Positions 20,253 to 33,981 of a DNA stretch of 64,000 bases are shown here, in pieces. Position numbers and translations under genes: made by a program. The stretch covers positions 10,850,501-10,914,500 of the forward strand of contig NC_135566.1 of the NCBI RefSeq assembly GCF_964340395.1, written 5' to 3'. This DNA is from Glandiceps talaboti. Its lineage: Eukaryota > Hemichordata > Enteropneusta > Spengelidae. The notes under the pieces were generated by a model that had not been told where the DNA came from, did not search any database, and saw only the letters and a list, made by a program, of their open reading frames with translations. Position 1 is the first letter of the stretch; every line of letters begins with the position of its first letter.

Positions 20253-21266
20253 TTTTCCATCGAAGAATATTTAGAATAAATAACAACAAATTGAAAATCG
20301 AAAAAAATTATCTTCAGACAGTTTGATTAGCCCAATAAAACAATTAATTATACTAATGGATCGAGTTATTCTTAGACAGTGTTATTACGGCAAGAAATCT
20401 CTTCAGATGTTTCCGACTCAGCTATGTGGCATGGGGTAATTGCTTGCTGCGATGACACTGTGACGGAATGAGGAGTGACAATCTGACAACATCCACACGA
20501 CTTTTATTCGTCCAAAGATACCGATCTTTTCACCGTAGAAAATAATGTCATATTATTGGTGTAACCTTGGCAACTATCAAGGACTATCATTCAAAGCCAA
20601 TATTATTAACATATTATATTATCATAGTTGTCACAAATTACGCAATTAGTGAGGTTTCAACGAAAATGCATGATTTTAGGAAAGTAATAAATTAGAAAAT
20701 AAACCAATTTGCACGACATTATATTTAAGCCTGATAATTATCCTTTCTACCTTTTCCTCTAAAACGCGTATCATAGATTTGGATTTGTCTTATCAATACT
20801 GGAGTCACAATATGATACAGTGCATGACATTTGTACACTCTAAGTATAACTTAATCTTGTCGCTAATGAGAACTAAGTGTCAAACCCACCTATATAATTG
20901 TTATAATGAATCAAATGTACATATCGCTACAGCAATTATATAGTTGAGAAATTAATCATCGTTTGGTGGGTCGCAAATTTGTCATCACGCGAATGTCACA
21001 AATTTAGAAACCTACCTAAAACCAAGGAGTGTCACTGAGGGACACCGCGATGTGCCACTGAGGGACACTGCCATGTGACGTACGTTACATGATGCATATA
21101 TTTGTAACGTTTTAATAGTCCACAAGCCAAACTAAGGTGATAGCAGTAAATTTTATATTTACACAGGGGTTATGGGTATTTTATCATATGAATTTTCTAT
21201 AGTGTGTTTGTTAATCTTGGGGTTTAGGATTGACGCTTTATCAGTTGTATCAGTTGTGCGTTTATA

Positions 21267-21269
<3 letters not shown>

Positions 21270-21361
<92 letters not shown>
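21270..21361. repeat. (TC)n microsatellite
   Basis: About 90 bp of TC with a short TATC interruption. Confidence 0.95.
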
Positions 21362-21364
<3 letters not shown>

Positions 21365-22439
21365 ATATGGTTGCAAGTTTTCAGCTGCACTGATCAATGA
21401 GGGCATTTTGAAGAACAGTTATAAACTATGTAATGATATTTGAAAGATATATGGGGTTCAGTTTGTGAGTAACCTTACCTTTTATACCTTATCAGAAAAA
21501 ATGGCAGAAAAAAAATTGTTTAAAAAAATGTTTGTTATGTATAAATGTATTCAACCTCGTGGAAAGATACACACAATCTATCTAGAAGTAGGTTAAATGT
21601 TACTGAGATATTTTTATCAAATCTCGTGCCATGTTGTCACTCACTGTAAGTTTTGTCACACTTTGCCACATGCCCGTCGTACTCAGTGACGTTTGCGCAC
21701 CCTAGTACTTCCCTTCATTTTAGCCAATTCAAAAACACAACACAAACTCTATACAACCTCTATAGACACACAGAAAGAGAAAACGACGTCGTAGACTACT
21801 TGACTACCTACCGATATAGTCCTAAGCCAGCAAACGCCATAGTACACCTACACAGTGACTGCAGATTATACCTAACGTCAAAAATACACATCAACCTTAC
21901 TAGCTGCAGAGCCAATTGTTCAAACTATTCTAAATGATTTTCGACGTTTGAATATATTAATGAGATGAAAGCGCTGCTGGCAGCAACGAAATATCTAAGA
22001 ATTCGCAGCGACTTCCACGGTGATGATGAATACAAAAAGGCGTGTTCGAAACAGTTCTTAAAGTACATCTGCGTAGGTAAACATACATCAATAATATACA
22101 CATGAATGGATTACTTTCATTTTAATTTCTCTTTTTTCTTCCCAGTTCCACAGTTCGATACGCCTGATGGAGAGACACTCAAAAGCGTTGTGATATGATA
22201 TGACAGGAGCAACCACGTGTTTTGTTAATGTAGATAACATGTAATGTCTTTTGACAGTCTTTTTAAAGTAGTAGGCAAACCAAATTGACCAATCAGATGA
22301 CGTGTTTTAATTTGGTGACAAGAAAGTACATTGAATATTTCATCTCCTTTTCTACTTACATGATCATGGTTATATATCAACAATACATCCTCTTGTCAGA
22401 GTTTTATTACTACAATTAATTCTACTTTGGCAAAACATC

Positions 22440-22885
22440 ATCTCAAAAATCAACACATCCACCACAATGGCCACTAGTTCAGAAGCGAACAGAATTCAAA
22501 ATTCTCCGCTTCACATTCAATGTCCTTAACAGCTTTGCTCCAAGCTATCTTGGTGAGTTGGTAATTCAGCGAAGCACCAGCCGTACATCAACCACTCAGT
22601 ACTACTTTTTATTGTGGTGATATGCGCTCCACACTTGTGGAATGCTCTGCCATCTTACTTTTAGATCCGTAACTTTCTTTCAGTTTTTTAAACGTGGTTT
22701 TAAACTAACCTTACGACCGCAGACAAAGATTTTGTTTTGTACGTCAAATTGTACTTGTGGTTTTTGTGCTTTGTAAAAATCATTGAGGTATTTTATAGAA
22801 TACGATATGCAAGAATCATATATGGATTAGATTAGACTAGATTTGATCAGATCAGATTAGATTAGATTAGATTAGATTAGACTTG
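22440..22885 (+). mobile_element. non-LTR retrotransposon 3' end, degenerate (CR1/L2-like reverse transcriptase tail)
   Basis: Plus-strand translation gives QWPLVQKRTEFKILRFTFN then VLNSFAPSYLGELV, and after frameshifts and stops LWNALPSYF and TNLTTADKDF. This is the order found at the C-terminus of CR1/L2-clade reverse transcriptases (the HWLPV..RI.FKIL...LAPSYL...LWNSLP pattern). It ends in an (ATTAG)n run at 22836-22881, a typical microsatellite tail of such LINEs. Stops and frame changes make it a dead 5'-truncated copy. Confidence 0.75.
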
Positions 22886-22914
22886 TATAACACTTGAGTC
22901 AATATGCTGTAGTA

Positions 22915-22970
22915 CTCAAGATAACTAATGTGGGAACCTGGAATTGAAACCATGGCCTTTAAGCTATATG
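22915..22970 (-). repeat. tRNA-like SINE fragment
   Basis: The minus strand reads TTAAAGGCCATGGTTTCAAT followed by TCCAGGTTCC, with a B-box match (GGTTTCAATTCC). Directly after the LINE tail. Confidence 0.4.
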
Positions 22971-24184
22971 CCTAATTTTCAATACGAAAGCATAAAGTTA
23001 CTGTCTCCTACGTATGAACTCTTTCTGTGGGAGACTTTATAAACTTATCGATAGTAAATTAAACTTTCATTACCTTCCTTTTTAGCATAACAATAGTAGT
23101 AATATTGATCAAGCGTTCCCACGAGTTGTCTGTACTATGCAGTCGTTCTTATCCTCGTCATTGTCTCCTAATGAAGTTCATCGTATTTTCAGTGTGCAAT
23201 TTTACTGCAAGGCTTCCGTTTGACACGATTCTAGTAAACATGTCGATATAGCAAATATGTAAACAGTTTGTTTGTCCGTAAATAAATGATTCTGTCGATG
23301 GTGAGCTTTTGAAATGTTGAATATCCCTATACTAATATACTCTTTCGATTAGCCAACTTCCTATTGGTATTTTTTTTTCAGGTGTGTAAATTTGCGACTT
23401 GAAAATTGATGTGGTTATATGTTAGTCATGGTGTCATAAAATTGTTATAGAGTACAGCTCCAATACTATATATGACAAAAATGACAAGTTGTTTCCAACC
23501 CTTCAAGAAAAAATCAATTATTGTCACTAATTGGTCAAAACTTCTTTTTTGCCTTTATCTTTAAAGCGTCATATTTCTGTATATATAAATGTCAGATCAA
23601 TAGTCGTGGTTATGAGCTAGGAAAAAAGTTCCGCTCAAAAGTTGATGCTTTTAATGAATTCGTCTCCGCAACGCTACCTGACTCAAGCAACAAAGCTTAT
23701 ATTTATGCAAACACCCGTTGTATAACATACACCTTGGTAACATGTTACGTAGCAATCAATGGTATTTGTAAACTTATTATGTACTTGGGCCATGTTTAAC
23801 TAATGGACATTGGTGAAAGTTTGAAATGGAGCAATTTCTGTCGATCGTGACACACAATTCCAGGCGCTTCCGAAATCTTTTCACCAGGAACATCCTAGCG
23901 CTCATTTTTTCGATTCTATGTTGACTTACTGATTTTGCAAATAAAGTCACTTGCGTACAAGTTGAATATTAAAACGAACACAGTTACTATAAAAAGACAA
24001 AAAAAACTATTGGGGAAAATTAATAAAGAGAAATGCTCACGTTTCCATTTTTCAAATTTTCAAACAAGGTAAGATTGAGTACTAATATATATTTTACAAT
24101 ACAAGCCTTGCTAGTAAACCAGAAAGTGGATACCAATTTCTTTTACATAAATCTTCAAGATTGATTGCTACAATTATCCAAGTC

Positions 24185-24580
24185 GTCTTGTGGCGCAAAA
24201 AATCTCACTAACATTGCTACTTTTTAGAGTCTGGCTGGACCCAAACTTCAGTACAGTTGTTACACTTTAACCTTTTTCAGAGTGTAGATAATCTGTAGGT
24301 AAAATGTAACAATGTTGGTCAGATTTTTGTGGTGTCAGATAATAAAATGTAGCAATGTTGGTAAGATTTTTGTGGTGTCAGATGATAAAATGTAGCAATG
24401 TTGGTAAGATTTTTGTGGTGTCAGATAATAAAATGTAGCAATGTTGGTAAGACTTTTGTGGCGTCAGATGATAAAATGTAGCAATGTTGGTAAGATTGAT
24501 AAAATGTAGCAACACTATACTTAATTTAAGATATTTATCGAAGGGGACGACGTTTTGTTTCAGGTTTACTTGCTTCTATT
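24185..24580. repeat. modular repeat copy 2 with 43-bp tandem array
   Basis: A left inverted arm (AAAAATCTCACTAACATTGC, about 24198) is followed by five and a half direct copies of a 43-bp unit starting at 24301, 24344, 24387, 24430, 24473 and 24501; each has AAAATGTAGCAATGTTGGTA, AGATTTTTGTGGTGTCAGAT. After it comes the module GACGACGTTTTGTTTCAGGT (24547). Confidence 0.9.
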
Positions 24581-26104
24581 GTATTTCGGCACGCGCTTCC
24601 ATCGATCAAATCAAACCATCACGCGATCACGGTCGTCGCCGTGGCTTTCATTATAATTATGAAATCTGCATTGACTCCCCAGAACTTATCCACAGCATTC
24701 CGATTCCCTAAGTTGGAAAATGATTCAGATAAACCAAAACTTTCTGCAACTTTATCTGAAATCTCTACTTGTATTTAGAGAAGGGCTTTGTACCCAGCTG
24801 TTTCAATGTATTCGGTCTTGAGCAAGCGTTAAAGGTTTGCAACATAGTATGCTGTTGAAAAATAGTGCGAAAAATCCTGATGGGCGTTAGTCAAGTGATA
24901 TTTACTGAAGAAAAACTGTAATGTTGAATTACGCAAAATAAAAAAAAAATCCGATATTAAACATGACCAGAAAATAAGGTGGGAGGTAGGTCAGAATTGT
25001 GGGGTTTTTTTTATTTTTACTTAAAATATTTTAACGACCCCAAGATAAGATACTCGTCGGTCACAATACTTCCGTGAGAGTTTGATGAGGTGTAAAAGAA
25101 GTAAATGAAGACAGTCAAATGTTAAGAGGATGAACACGTTATAGTCTAAAAAGACCTGGTTTCTCTCTGGAATACGTTTTTAAAAAAAAATGACCACCGA
25201 TGAAGCAAAGACATGAAAGTGTACACATAAATAGAAGTAAATTGTTACCATTTTACCTTTTTGCATGCAAAAAAAAATGTTTAGGGTCACGGTGTTTATT
25301 AAATACAGTTCTAACCCCTACTTTACAAAATGTAAAATACGTGTATACTCATTGCATTAGAGTGCTTGGGTTATATGTTGTTTATGACAATAAGTGTATA
25401 CCTTACACATAGAATAACATCCTAAGTAATATTACATATATTAATATATCCAGACAGTATTGTAAGTCATGTTTTTTTCGTGCCTTGGCTGCTATAGTTC
25501 GTGTAGTTCCTGACGATGATGGCCACCATTCAGCTGATGAATCTAGGCCAAAGCTGACACTGCCTATTCCGTATTCCCCTCTGTTATCCCTGACGTGACA
25601 CAAATACAAGCATATTTTTGCTGCGTTAATTAACCAAAGTATCCACAATATTATGTAATTGTTAGGCAATTCTAATAATTTACCATTTTTATTTTTATTT
25701 CAAAGCCACCTCAGTATCGGAAGCTACGTTTGTTTCATCAGCAAATAGTTTACAGTTTCAAACATGATATCTTACGAAGAAGTAACGAGGTGATGATGTG
25801 ATAACGCAAGGTTTCACTATATATGCGATATTTGGTACACCGTACGGTGTATAAATATTTTACTACAACCCGTATGAAGACACTGCAATTCTAGTCTTGA
25901 CTCGTTAAGCACTCGTGTTGTTCCTACTTTCACCTACAAACGTTAGTGGCACTACTTATATTGAATTCAGCTGTGCACACTCCTATTACTCCGAATGTGT
26001 CGTATTAGCAATTATTATTATTTGAAAGAGTAACAACAAAACTGTAGAACTGGACTCGGAACCTTTTTTTATTTAACTTTCGATGACTAACTACATTTTT
26101 CATC

Positions 26105-26270
26105 TGACTTGACAAAAATCTTACCAGCATTGCTACACATTGCCAGACGATAAAATGTAGCAACGTTAGTAAGATTTTCGTTTCGTCAGATAATAAAATG
26201 TAGCGCTGTTACAACGAAAATCACAAAACCTGTAACAAAACGTCGTTTGGCACTACAAACTTCTTACCGA
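26105..26270. repeat. modular repeat copy 3, hairpin form
   Basis: GACAAAAATCTTACCAGCAT with TGCTACA (26111) pairs with TGTAGCAACGTTAGTAAGAT (26156), an inverted pair around TTGCCAGACGATAAAA; followed by inverted AACAAAACGTCGTTTGGC. Confidence 0.75.
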
Positions 26271-26554
26271 CATTTTACTTTACTTTTTCGTCTGGCCAGA
26301 CAAATATCAACATTGTTTAACTCTTATTGTCTGGCTTGACAAAAAAATCTAATTAACATTTCGACATGTTATCGTCTGGTATTACAAGAATTGAAGTACC
26401 ATTGACTGTCTCAAAAATATCAGAATGAAGGCACTGACCTTCAAGGTTGTCCTTGTACATTTGAATAATAGCTAGCTAGCTCACTATCTACGCAAAGAAA
26501 GTATAGTATACGTAGTGTTGGTTAGGATGCATGCCGCGCCAGACAATTGCGAAG

Positions 26555-26700
26555 TAATGTTGGAAAGATTTTTGTTGAGCCAGACGATAAAATGTAGCAA
26601 TGTTAGTAAGAATTGTTGTCCTGCCAGGCAACGTTTTATTCCAGGTTTCGTGATTTTCGTGGTAGTAAGACTTTATCCGGCCAGCCGATGCTGTCAAGGT
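26555..26700 (+). repeat. modular repeat copy 4
   Basis: Contains CCAGACGATAAAATGTAGCA and ATGTTAGTAAGAATTGTTGT followed by CAACGTTTTATTCCAGG, the two modules in direct order. Confidence 0.65.
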
Positions 26701-27556
26701 CATATTACTAAATTACAATGTCAGACACATGTATCTTGGAATTGATAATATCGACGTGGCACAACTGTTAAGCGTATGCCACTTTGTAAAATATATTCAA
26801 AACGTCCATGTAAATTTATCGTCCAATAAGGAGCTTACGATTGGAAAGAGCTAACAACGCTTTGAAATATCATTTTCAAAAATTCGATCGATTGTCGCTG
26901 TTGGCGAATCCTGCAAAGACAAGTGGAGGGCGCTCACTATTGAAATGCCCCACGCGACACAGTAGTAGCACACAAAGATATGGCTTATAATTAATTAGCG
27001 AATAATCGGTGGTACAATTTTTCGTGTAATTTGCGCAGAATCAGTGATACAGTTTGCCTTTAATATGCTCGAGTGTTATCACCTAGTGGCTTTATTTTCC
27101 AACGATAAAATAGATGCACCGAAGTGTGGTGGGGGAATAATAATAATAGTTGTTAGTGTGTTTGCAAAGTGTGGAAACATCATTTCCCTGTAAACAAAAA
27201 TCAGAACTGGATACCTCTGTTGCTGTGTACACAGAAAAGGAAAATAAGTCTTGTCTGTGTTCTGTGGTATTGGTTTGTACTTTGATTTTGTAGATTCTTA
27301 CTAGGATCGCGATCGATTGATAAAGTGCAGTAATCGATTGCCAAGGAAGTAGATACATAGGCAATGGGTTTAATTCAATTATTCAACCAAGGCACAGAAG
27401 CTCTAAATCTTTCATTTTCAACAGTTGCCATTATCCTATTTTATACCATATGAATTTGCAGGGAAAACTGGCGTAGGAACCTTTCTGTTACAGTTATATT
27501 TCAATTTTTAAATAATATTATACACATCTTCGCATTTTTGCTAGAATTAGATTAGT

Positions 27557-27626
27557 GTGTATGTATGTATGTATGTATCTATCTATCTAATATCTATCTA
27601 TCTATCTATATCTATCTATCTTTCTT

Positions 27627-27703
<77 letters not shown>

Positions 27704-27704
27704 A
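27557..27704. repeat. (GTAT)n and (TATC)n microsatellite
   Basis: Short GTAT run, then TATC units to 27704. The adjoining sequences TTACAGTTATATTTCAATT and GCATTTTTGCTAGAATTAG occur on both sides (27485-27555 and 27705-27765), so the microsatellite lies between two copies of a roughly 65-bp direct repeat. Confidence 0.9.
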
Positions 27705-27764
27705 TTACAGTTATATTTCAATTGTTAAAATTACACATTTTCGCATTTTTTTGCTAGAATTAGC

Positions 27765-28545
27765 CTAACATCCCAAGCCATACCTTTTGCTCACTTTGTA
27801 CTCATAGGATGTGTCAAGTTGAGGAAGGAAACGCGAGAAGACGTTCAACTTTATATTAAACTTCTTCAAAATCTGTAGACTTGTATTTATAGTTTCTTTG
27901 TCTTTGCAGATGTATATGTAAAGACTAAAAATTGGTCTTTACCATACATGAACGCATCCCCTAAGTCTATTGTACTCTCAAGCTAAACACTGTATTTATG
28001 GTGTTGGCTTTCCAATAAAGAACAATAAAATAATGTAAGAACCCACATTTTAACCGAACATCCCATCTCATATCTCAATATGTTTCGGCGAACACGGACA
28101 AGGCCCTGGGAGAGGAGTGACAGACGTTATAAACCTAGAATTCGGTTTAAATCTCTTCGATGACTCGCTCTTATTTTTAGTTCAAGTTTTTTTTTTTTTG
28201 AATTTTGTCCTTGCCATTGTATGTTGCAGCAACAGTTAGTATCTAACCTGCAGCGGTTCACTCACCTATATATGAACTATGGAGATTGATTTAAACCGCT
28301 GACGTAAGGCGTTGCTACCACCTCTAGGCTACTGTGAATAGAGACTGGAAGTCTATTCAAGCCTTGCGTCATCTACACAATTGACGATCATGGCACAAAT
28401 TGATTCAGGCACACTGCATCTCCTATACAATCTATACTAAAACATATCAAACTTGATATAGTTAATAAACCAACGATTTTGTCAATATAACGCCCATTTT
28501 AACGTGAGTCGCGGGATTAAATCATAAACACGAGGTCTAAAATTA
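27765..28545. other. gene-free stretch, possible retroelement or transcript 3' end
   Basis: A plus-strand AATAAAG at about 28013, with a second AATAAA nearby, follows AT-rich sequence; it could be the 3' end of a retroelement or an unrecognised transcript. No coding signal. Confidence 0.25.
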
Positions 28546-28679
28546 TGTATTTATGTATGTATGTATGTATGTATGTATGTATGTATGTATGTATGTATGT
28601 ATATGTGTGTGTATGTATGTATGTATGTATGTATGTATGTATGTATGTGTGGATGGATGGATGTATATGTGTGTGTATG

Positions 28680-28710
<31 letters not shown>

Positions 28711-28751
28711 GTGTGTGTATGTATGTGTGTGTGTGTATGTATGTATGTATG

Positions 28752-28782
<31 letters not shown>

Positions 28783-28808
28783 GTATGTATGTATGTATGT
28801 ATGTATGT
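28546..28808. repeat. (GTAT)n microsatellite, about 260 bp
   Basis: ATGT/GTAT units with GTGTGT and GGATGGAT interruptions; gives false Met-Tyr-Val-Cys ORFs. Confidence 0.95.
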
Positions 28809-28809
28809 G

Positions 28810-31800
28810 TTTGAGATATCGTGTCCACAGACAAGAGCATAACTAACCCCAGCCTTACGGAAAGTAAAACATCTCCCGTATTCTGGTATACAATATTATA
28901 AATGTCGATATATGCAATGGAGTTAAAATCGTCTTCTGGCGCTATTAACACAGTTGATGGTATGATAGTGATTTCCTTGACGTGTACATGTACGTCTACA
29001 AATCCCGGTAAAGTGTTATATAGGCATATAGAGCCGATAAGAAAAAAGATGATTTTGATCACACAGTTTTCACCTTATTTCCACATTACAGCTTTGATAC
29101 TGTCAATATCACACTTACCCCCCTCCCCTTCATTTACAATCTATTATTCAAACAGAATACAGACTCCCACGCAATTGTGATACAGATATGGATCGCTATC
29201 GCAATATCATAATGGAAAGGTTTTTTTTTAGACACATAAAACACGATACAGTAATAGCTATATCGTTGCTTTTATTGGTCTAAGACCCCTTTCTCTAAAC
29301 GGAGGTTTATATGTATATTAATTGACAACAAAGTAGTCATTTTGTTGGCCCAATAAGACATTAGCGCCCCCCCCCCTCCACCCATGACACATTGTTATTA
29401 ATGCACCACCCCTAAATAAATATTCGGTAGTGCGACAGCAAAATGGGGGTTTTTGAAAACCACAAACACTGTTAATCGTATGATCATCTTTTGAACGGTT
29501 ATATGCAGTTCTGATCTTACGTATATATCGTTGCCCTCAATAAGACATTTGTCTGTTTCGTCGTTTACAGTATTTGTTTTTCATTTCGTTCCTTGTAGTT
29601 TGTGATACTAGTAATACAAATGCAAGTGGGAATGTAAATTTTGGACTATATATTTGTTTCTGTTATTTTGACTTTTTTCCAAAATAAAAGTCTGTCATCA
29701 AGGATGTAAAAATGACATTTTATCTACTGAACTGAATCAGTCCACTAAAATGAACGAATTGTTGACAATCTGAGAAAATACCTCTCATTCTATACGACAA
29801 AAACGTACGAATTATTTTATTAGTTTTCTTTTTTATTAAAGGCACTTGAGCTGCAACTTTCCGCGATTGTTTTTGCTTAGTTTTGCCAGTTGGAAAATAA
29901 ATCAAACCTTTCCTAAAAACATTTCTGATTACACTCGAGTGTAATTGCGCAGGTGGACTTATCCCCTACTAGCTGTTATGGTATTGCGTACACTGGCTTG
30001 ATGTATGTGTGTTATACAGTCATGAAAGATTTACGAGTAATCTAGCAACACATTTTGTTATGAGTACAATGCCGGTAGGGTTTGATCGCCAGACGACTGC
30101 ATTTGCTGCAGCAGGTACAGCATCATAAGAACAGTAAGCTGCAGTTGTAAAAGTCAATCCAAACATATTTATGCCTTTAATCATTCAACTACTAGGTGAC
30201 TTTAATCAGTATGTACTTGAATTTATCAAATGATATCCGACATAGTAAAGTTTGGGACTTTGGAATTGAGCTAGATAGATAGATAGATAGATAGATATGA
30301 GCTGAATTGAAATACGCTATTTCACCGCAAAGGATCTCGGGGAAAGAAACGTTATACTCTCCTGAGTCATAGTTTCAAGATGTTAAAAACCTTAATATCT
30401 CAGTTGGTCAGTGTTTGAAAAAATCGACATGTTCATAATTAGGATTTGTTGATGTCATTGCATATTGGTCTCTGTGACCACAGTTTCCAAACGGAAGTTT
30501 ATATTTCCAAATGCTCATACCGGCAGGACATGCCGGTTCAGGATTTCATCGTGTACGCGTGGTATGAGTGCGATAGGTCAGTAGATAAAAGGGGGTGATA
30601 TGTAAATAGCTATAACATACTCACGATTACGGTAAACCGAACGGTTGGTATAGAACCCAAGTATCAACTGCCCATGTGGATTGATTGATCCGCAAAATCA
30701 TACCACAGACAATTTATCAGATTAGGCTACCTGCTTCAAATGACTTCTTGTTCGTCGTGTTGTCAATTGGTCTCTACCGATTTCATCATCATGTGAAGGC
30801 ACGAATATCGTAGAGACCGTTACGTTTGTTTTGGCGTGGTTGCATATTTGAGGACACCCAGGGCACAGGATAAGGACGGTAAAACAAATATTGTCAATAT
30901 ATTCAATAAATCATCACAATATAGAGGTCGTTTAGGGTCATCGCCACCACCGACTTATTCTATTTTTCGTGTACGATTTACATTGCGAACAGACTGCTGT
31001 ATTCTTTCTCTCTCAAATTGGTAATCGCTTCTTGATCAAGAGCTTGTTTCGATGGCCAGTAAAGTTGAATTGGCTTTAATTTGTCGTTGGTGAAAAATAT
31101 AGCACCACCACGGTACTTCCTTTGTAACTGATATAGCAAGTATTGCGAGGATAAACAGCATGCCATCTAATTTCGCGCGCAATTTTAATCAATCAATCAA
31201 TCAAACAAAAACGACTACCACAAACTTGACAAGAACTTGCGTATTGCCATGGGTATAATCATAACATGTGACTACGGTCTACGTGAAAACCGACAACTCT
31301 TATTATGTGCACATATTGTCATGACGTATTTCGAATAGTGTTATTACAATTTGACTTAGTCTAGCTTGCAGACACGGGTTTATTTTGGTAACTTGATCCC
31401 AATGAAAGGATAACATTTAGAATCATCAAATCCCGAAATCAACCCACCTGCAAATAAATTAATCTTTGTTCCGCTTTTTCTGTAAACTCTAATATATTTG
31501 CAACACTTCTGAATTTTGCAAATATTCTAAAAAAATCCTTCGTTTGCTTCTTCAGATCTACTTGATTTGAACCAGTTTATGGGGCAAGGACGTCGAACAT
31601 ATGTTATCATATCTTGTCCATACACAAACTGATGACAGTCGATGCGATAACACAATCAGCACGGTTTGTGGGTAAACGCCATCGAATGAACACCAAAATT
31701 GCTCAGATTAGACATAGGCCCTCCATCACCACCCTGTTGGTGGAAAGTCTATGGACTAATAAGTGTTTTATGGGTTACAACGTCTACTGCATCTCGTCAT

Positions 31801-33927
31801 GTGAACGCTTCAATATCAATGTTTCTCAGTAACTGAACTCTAAATAGCGGACTAGTTTCAAGGGTTTACACAAGTCAGAAATAATCAGTCGAATGTCTAA
31901 CTCTGGCCCAGATATTTGCATAGTAGTTTGGGTGTTGCCCGGCTGAGTGCAAACTACGAAGATCGAGCTTGCGGCCGTGTAGCTCTTTCTGTGTTCTGTT
32001 CGTAAAACTCGCGGAATAATGTAATAAATGTAATGTTTAGGTGATAGAGAAATATCAAACAACCAACACAAATAATAAATATAAAAAAAACCGTGGTGGA
32101 GCACTAACTCAAGAATCACATCTATGTCAATATAACCTCAAACAAGTAAGCAAAACAATTCAGGCCTAATTAAACTTTATAACACATCTTTTTCATACAC
32201 CCTTCACTGATTGGCTTAGATCGTGTCACATGATGTGGACTAGTGAACTAAATTTGCATACAGCGGGCACTATTTGTTTGTTTATTTTGTTATTTTCCAC
32301 AGGGCGCTACGAATGTAGTAAGGGGGTCCTGCTGGTGATTTGCTTTGACTGTATGGAAAGAATGCATACCTGGGAATGTGGTGTGTTATAAAACACTTAT
32401 TGCCTGGCCTTATTTGGCACTAGTACGAGTAGACATCATATTACCCCTCTGTTATGTATAATAATGTGGGGAATTGGTTCGTAAGAGAGTGAAAGACGCA
32501 GCAGAAGTTACCAAGCAAGCTACTACCACTACTATACTTTATTCACGACATAAAGGGTTACACCACGTGTAAGATTATTCAACCACAGAATGATCTCATG
32601 ATCAGGAAATGTCATTTATGATTATTATCTTATTTACCGCAAGATATTATTTTAGACTTTGAGTTTCCGACATGGTTGCCGACATTTACTCCGGCCCGCA
32701 AAATGTGTCAAGAACAAATATAAATGTTAATAGTGAGACACGTTATGTTATGTAGCAACTATTTCCCATGGCTATCACCCACAGGAGATAGTTTCTACAT
32801 AGCAACAAGTGCTGAATGTTCATATTTAAACAGTAACTACAGGTAATGTTTGTAGAGAAGTAGTATGTATACCTGATCATCTGATTTTCAGGGAAATAAA
32901 TACCGTATATTACAAATAATATTAAACTCTGTACAATCTATTTCGCTACTATTTTATTTGTCGTAATAATGTGTTTTGGTTTTCTGTACAGCAGACAAAT
33001 ATCGGAATAAGTGCCGTGAAAGATTGATCATGAATATATCGTACAAATATACCTTTCAAAGAAAATACGTAGTTTACTTTCCAGTTTATTATGGACACCG
33101 GTCTTTTTTTCAGAGGAAATTGTATTTCAGTGGTGAAATTTTCAGAAATTTTAATCTAAGGATATTGTAAATCGGGGAATAAATAGCCTGAGCCTGACCT
33201 TTTTACCTATTCACCTCTTCAAAGTTCGTCAACCTTTCGAGTTAACTTTTACAAATTAAGATAAAATTGCATTTCAGTGGGGATCTTTGTAGACATTTCA
33301 AGAGTATGGCGAATAAGACCAAATATGAATGGTTTTACTTAGTTCTCACCTCTCACCTGAAACTTGAAACATTTGTCTTAAAGTTCGTCAACCTTTGTTC
33401 AAAGAAATAGCATATTAGAGGGGGGAGGTTCTCAGAGATTTCAATAGCCATAAATTGCAAACGAATTATCAAGAAATGGTTTTAGGCAGACCACAAACTT
33501 CCAGACAGTTAAGCTTACTCTCTGAAAAACACTCTGTTTGAAACCCTTTTTGTCTAGGCGGACGACACGTATATAAAGTAAAAACTATTCAACTTATAGT
33601 AGATGATGCAATATATCTATCTATCTATCTATATATCTATATATATAACGGAATTCCTACTTTATCTTCAACGGCTATATATATTTACACATGTCTGTGT
33701 TTACAAAAGATATACATGAGAACACACGCCAACAAAGTTAATATATGCCTGTTCGTGATCACTTGTCAGTGGCTGCCATTTTACCATACTCGTGCAGGTA
33801 CGCACAATGAATCGAAGTTGTTTCTGCTAAAAACGGGTGGGCAATTTTTGTCAATTGTCAGTTCGAGGGAACAGGATTAACGAAAACAGAGAGGGCATAT
33901 TGTATTTCAGGTCAGTGGGGAGGGAGG

Positions 33928-33981
<54 letters not shown>

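Larger units (their letters stand above)
20290..24180. other. gene-free stretch upstream of the nuclear receptor
   Basis: Should include the receptor promoter, but no clear core element is visible. Holds a TC array, a LINE relic and a tRNA-like fragment, listed separately. The ORF at 21653-21937 shows no family signature. Confidence 0.5.

Noticed and set aside
20160-20289. MSVLLALSPV... frame as the receptor's N-terminus
   Set aside because: The donor leaves phase 1 and joining to the next exon gives an immediate stop; more likely 5' UTR.
24301-24520. CRISPR-like regular repeats
   Set aside because: The 43-bp units abut directly with no spacers and the DNA is animal nuclear.
28517-29062. 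181-codon minus-strand ORF rich in Thr-Tyr-Ile-His
   Set aside because: Mostly the GTAT array; flanks show no family or splice structure.
31826-32119. Minus-strand ORF with SGPELDI, similar to WGPELDL at 37.9 kb
   Set aside because: Similarity is limited to a few residues; frame is otherwise unlike coding sequence.
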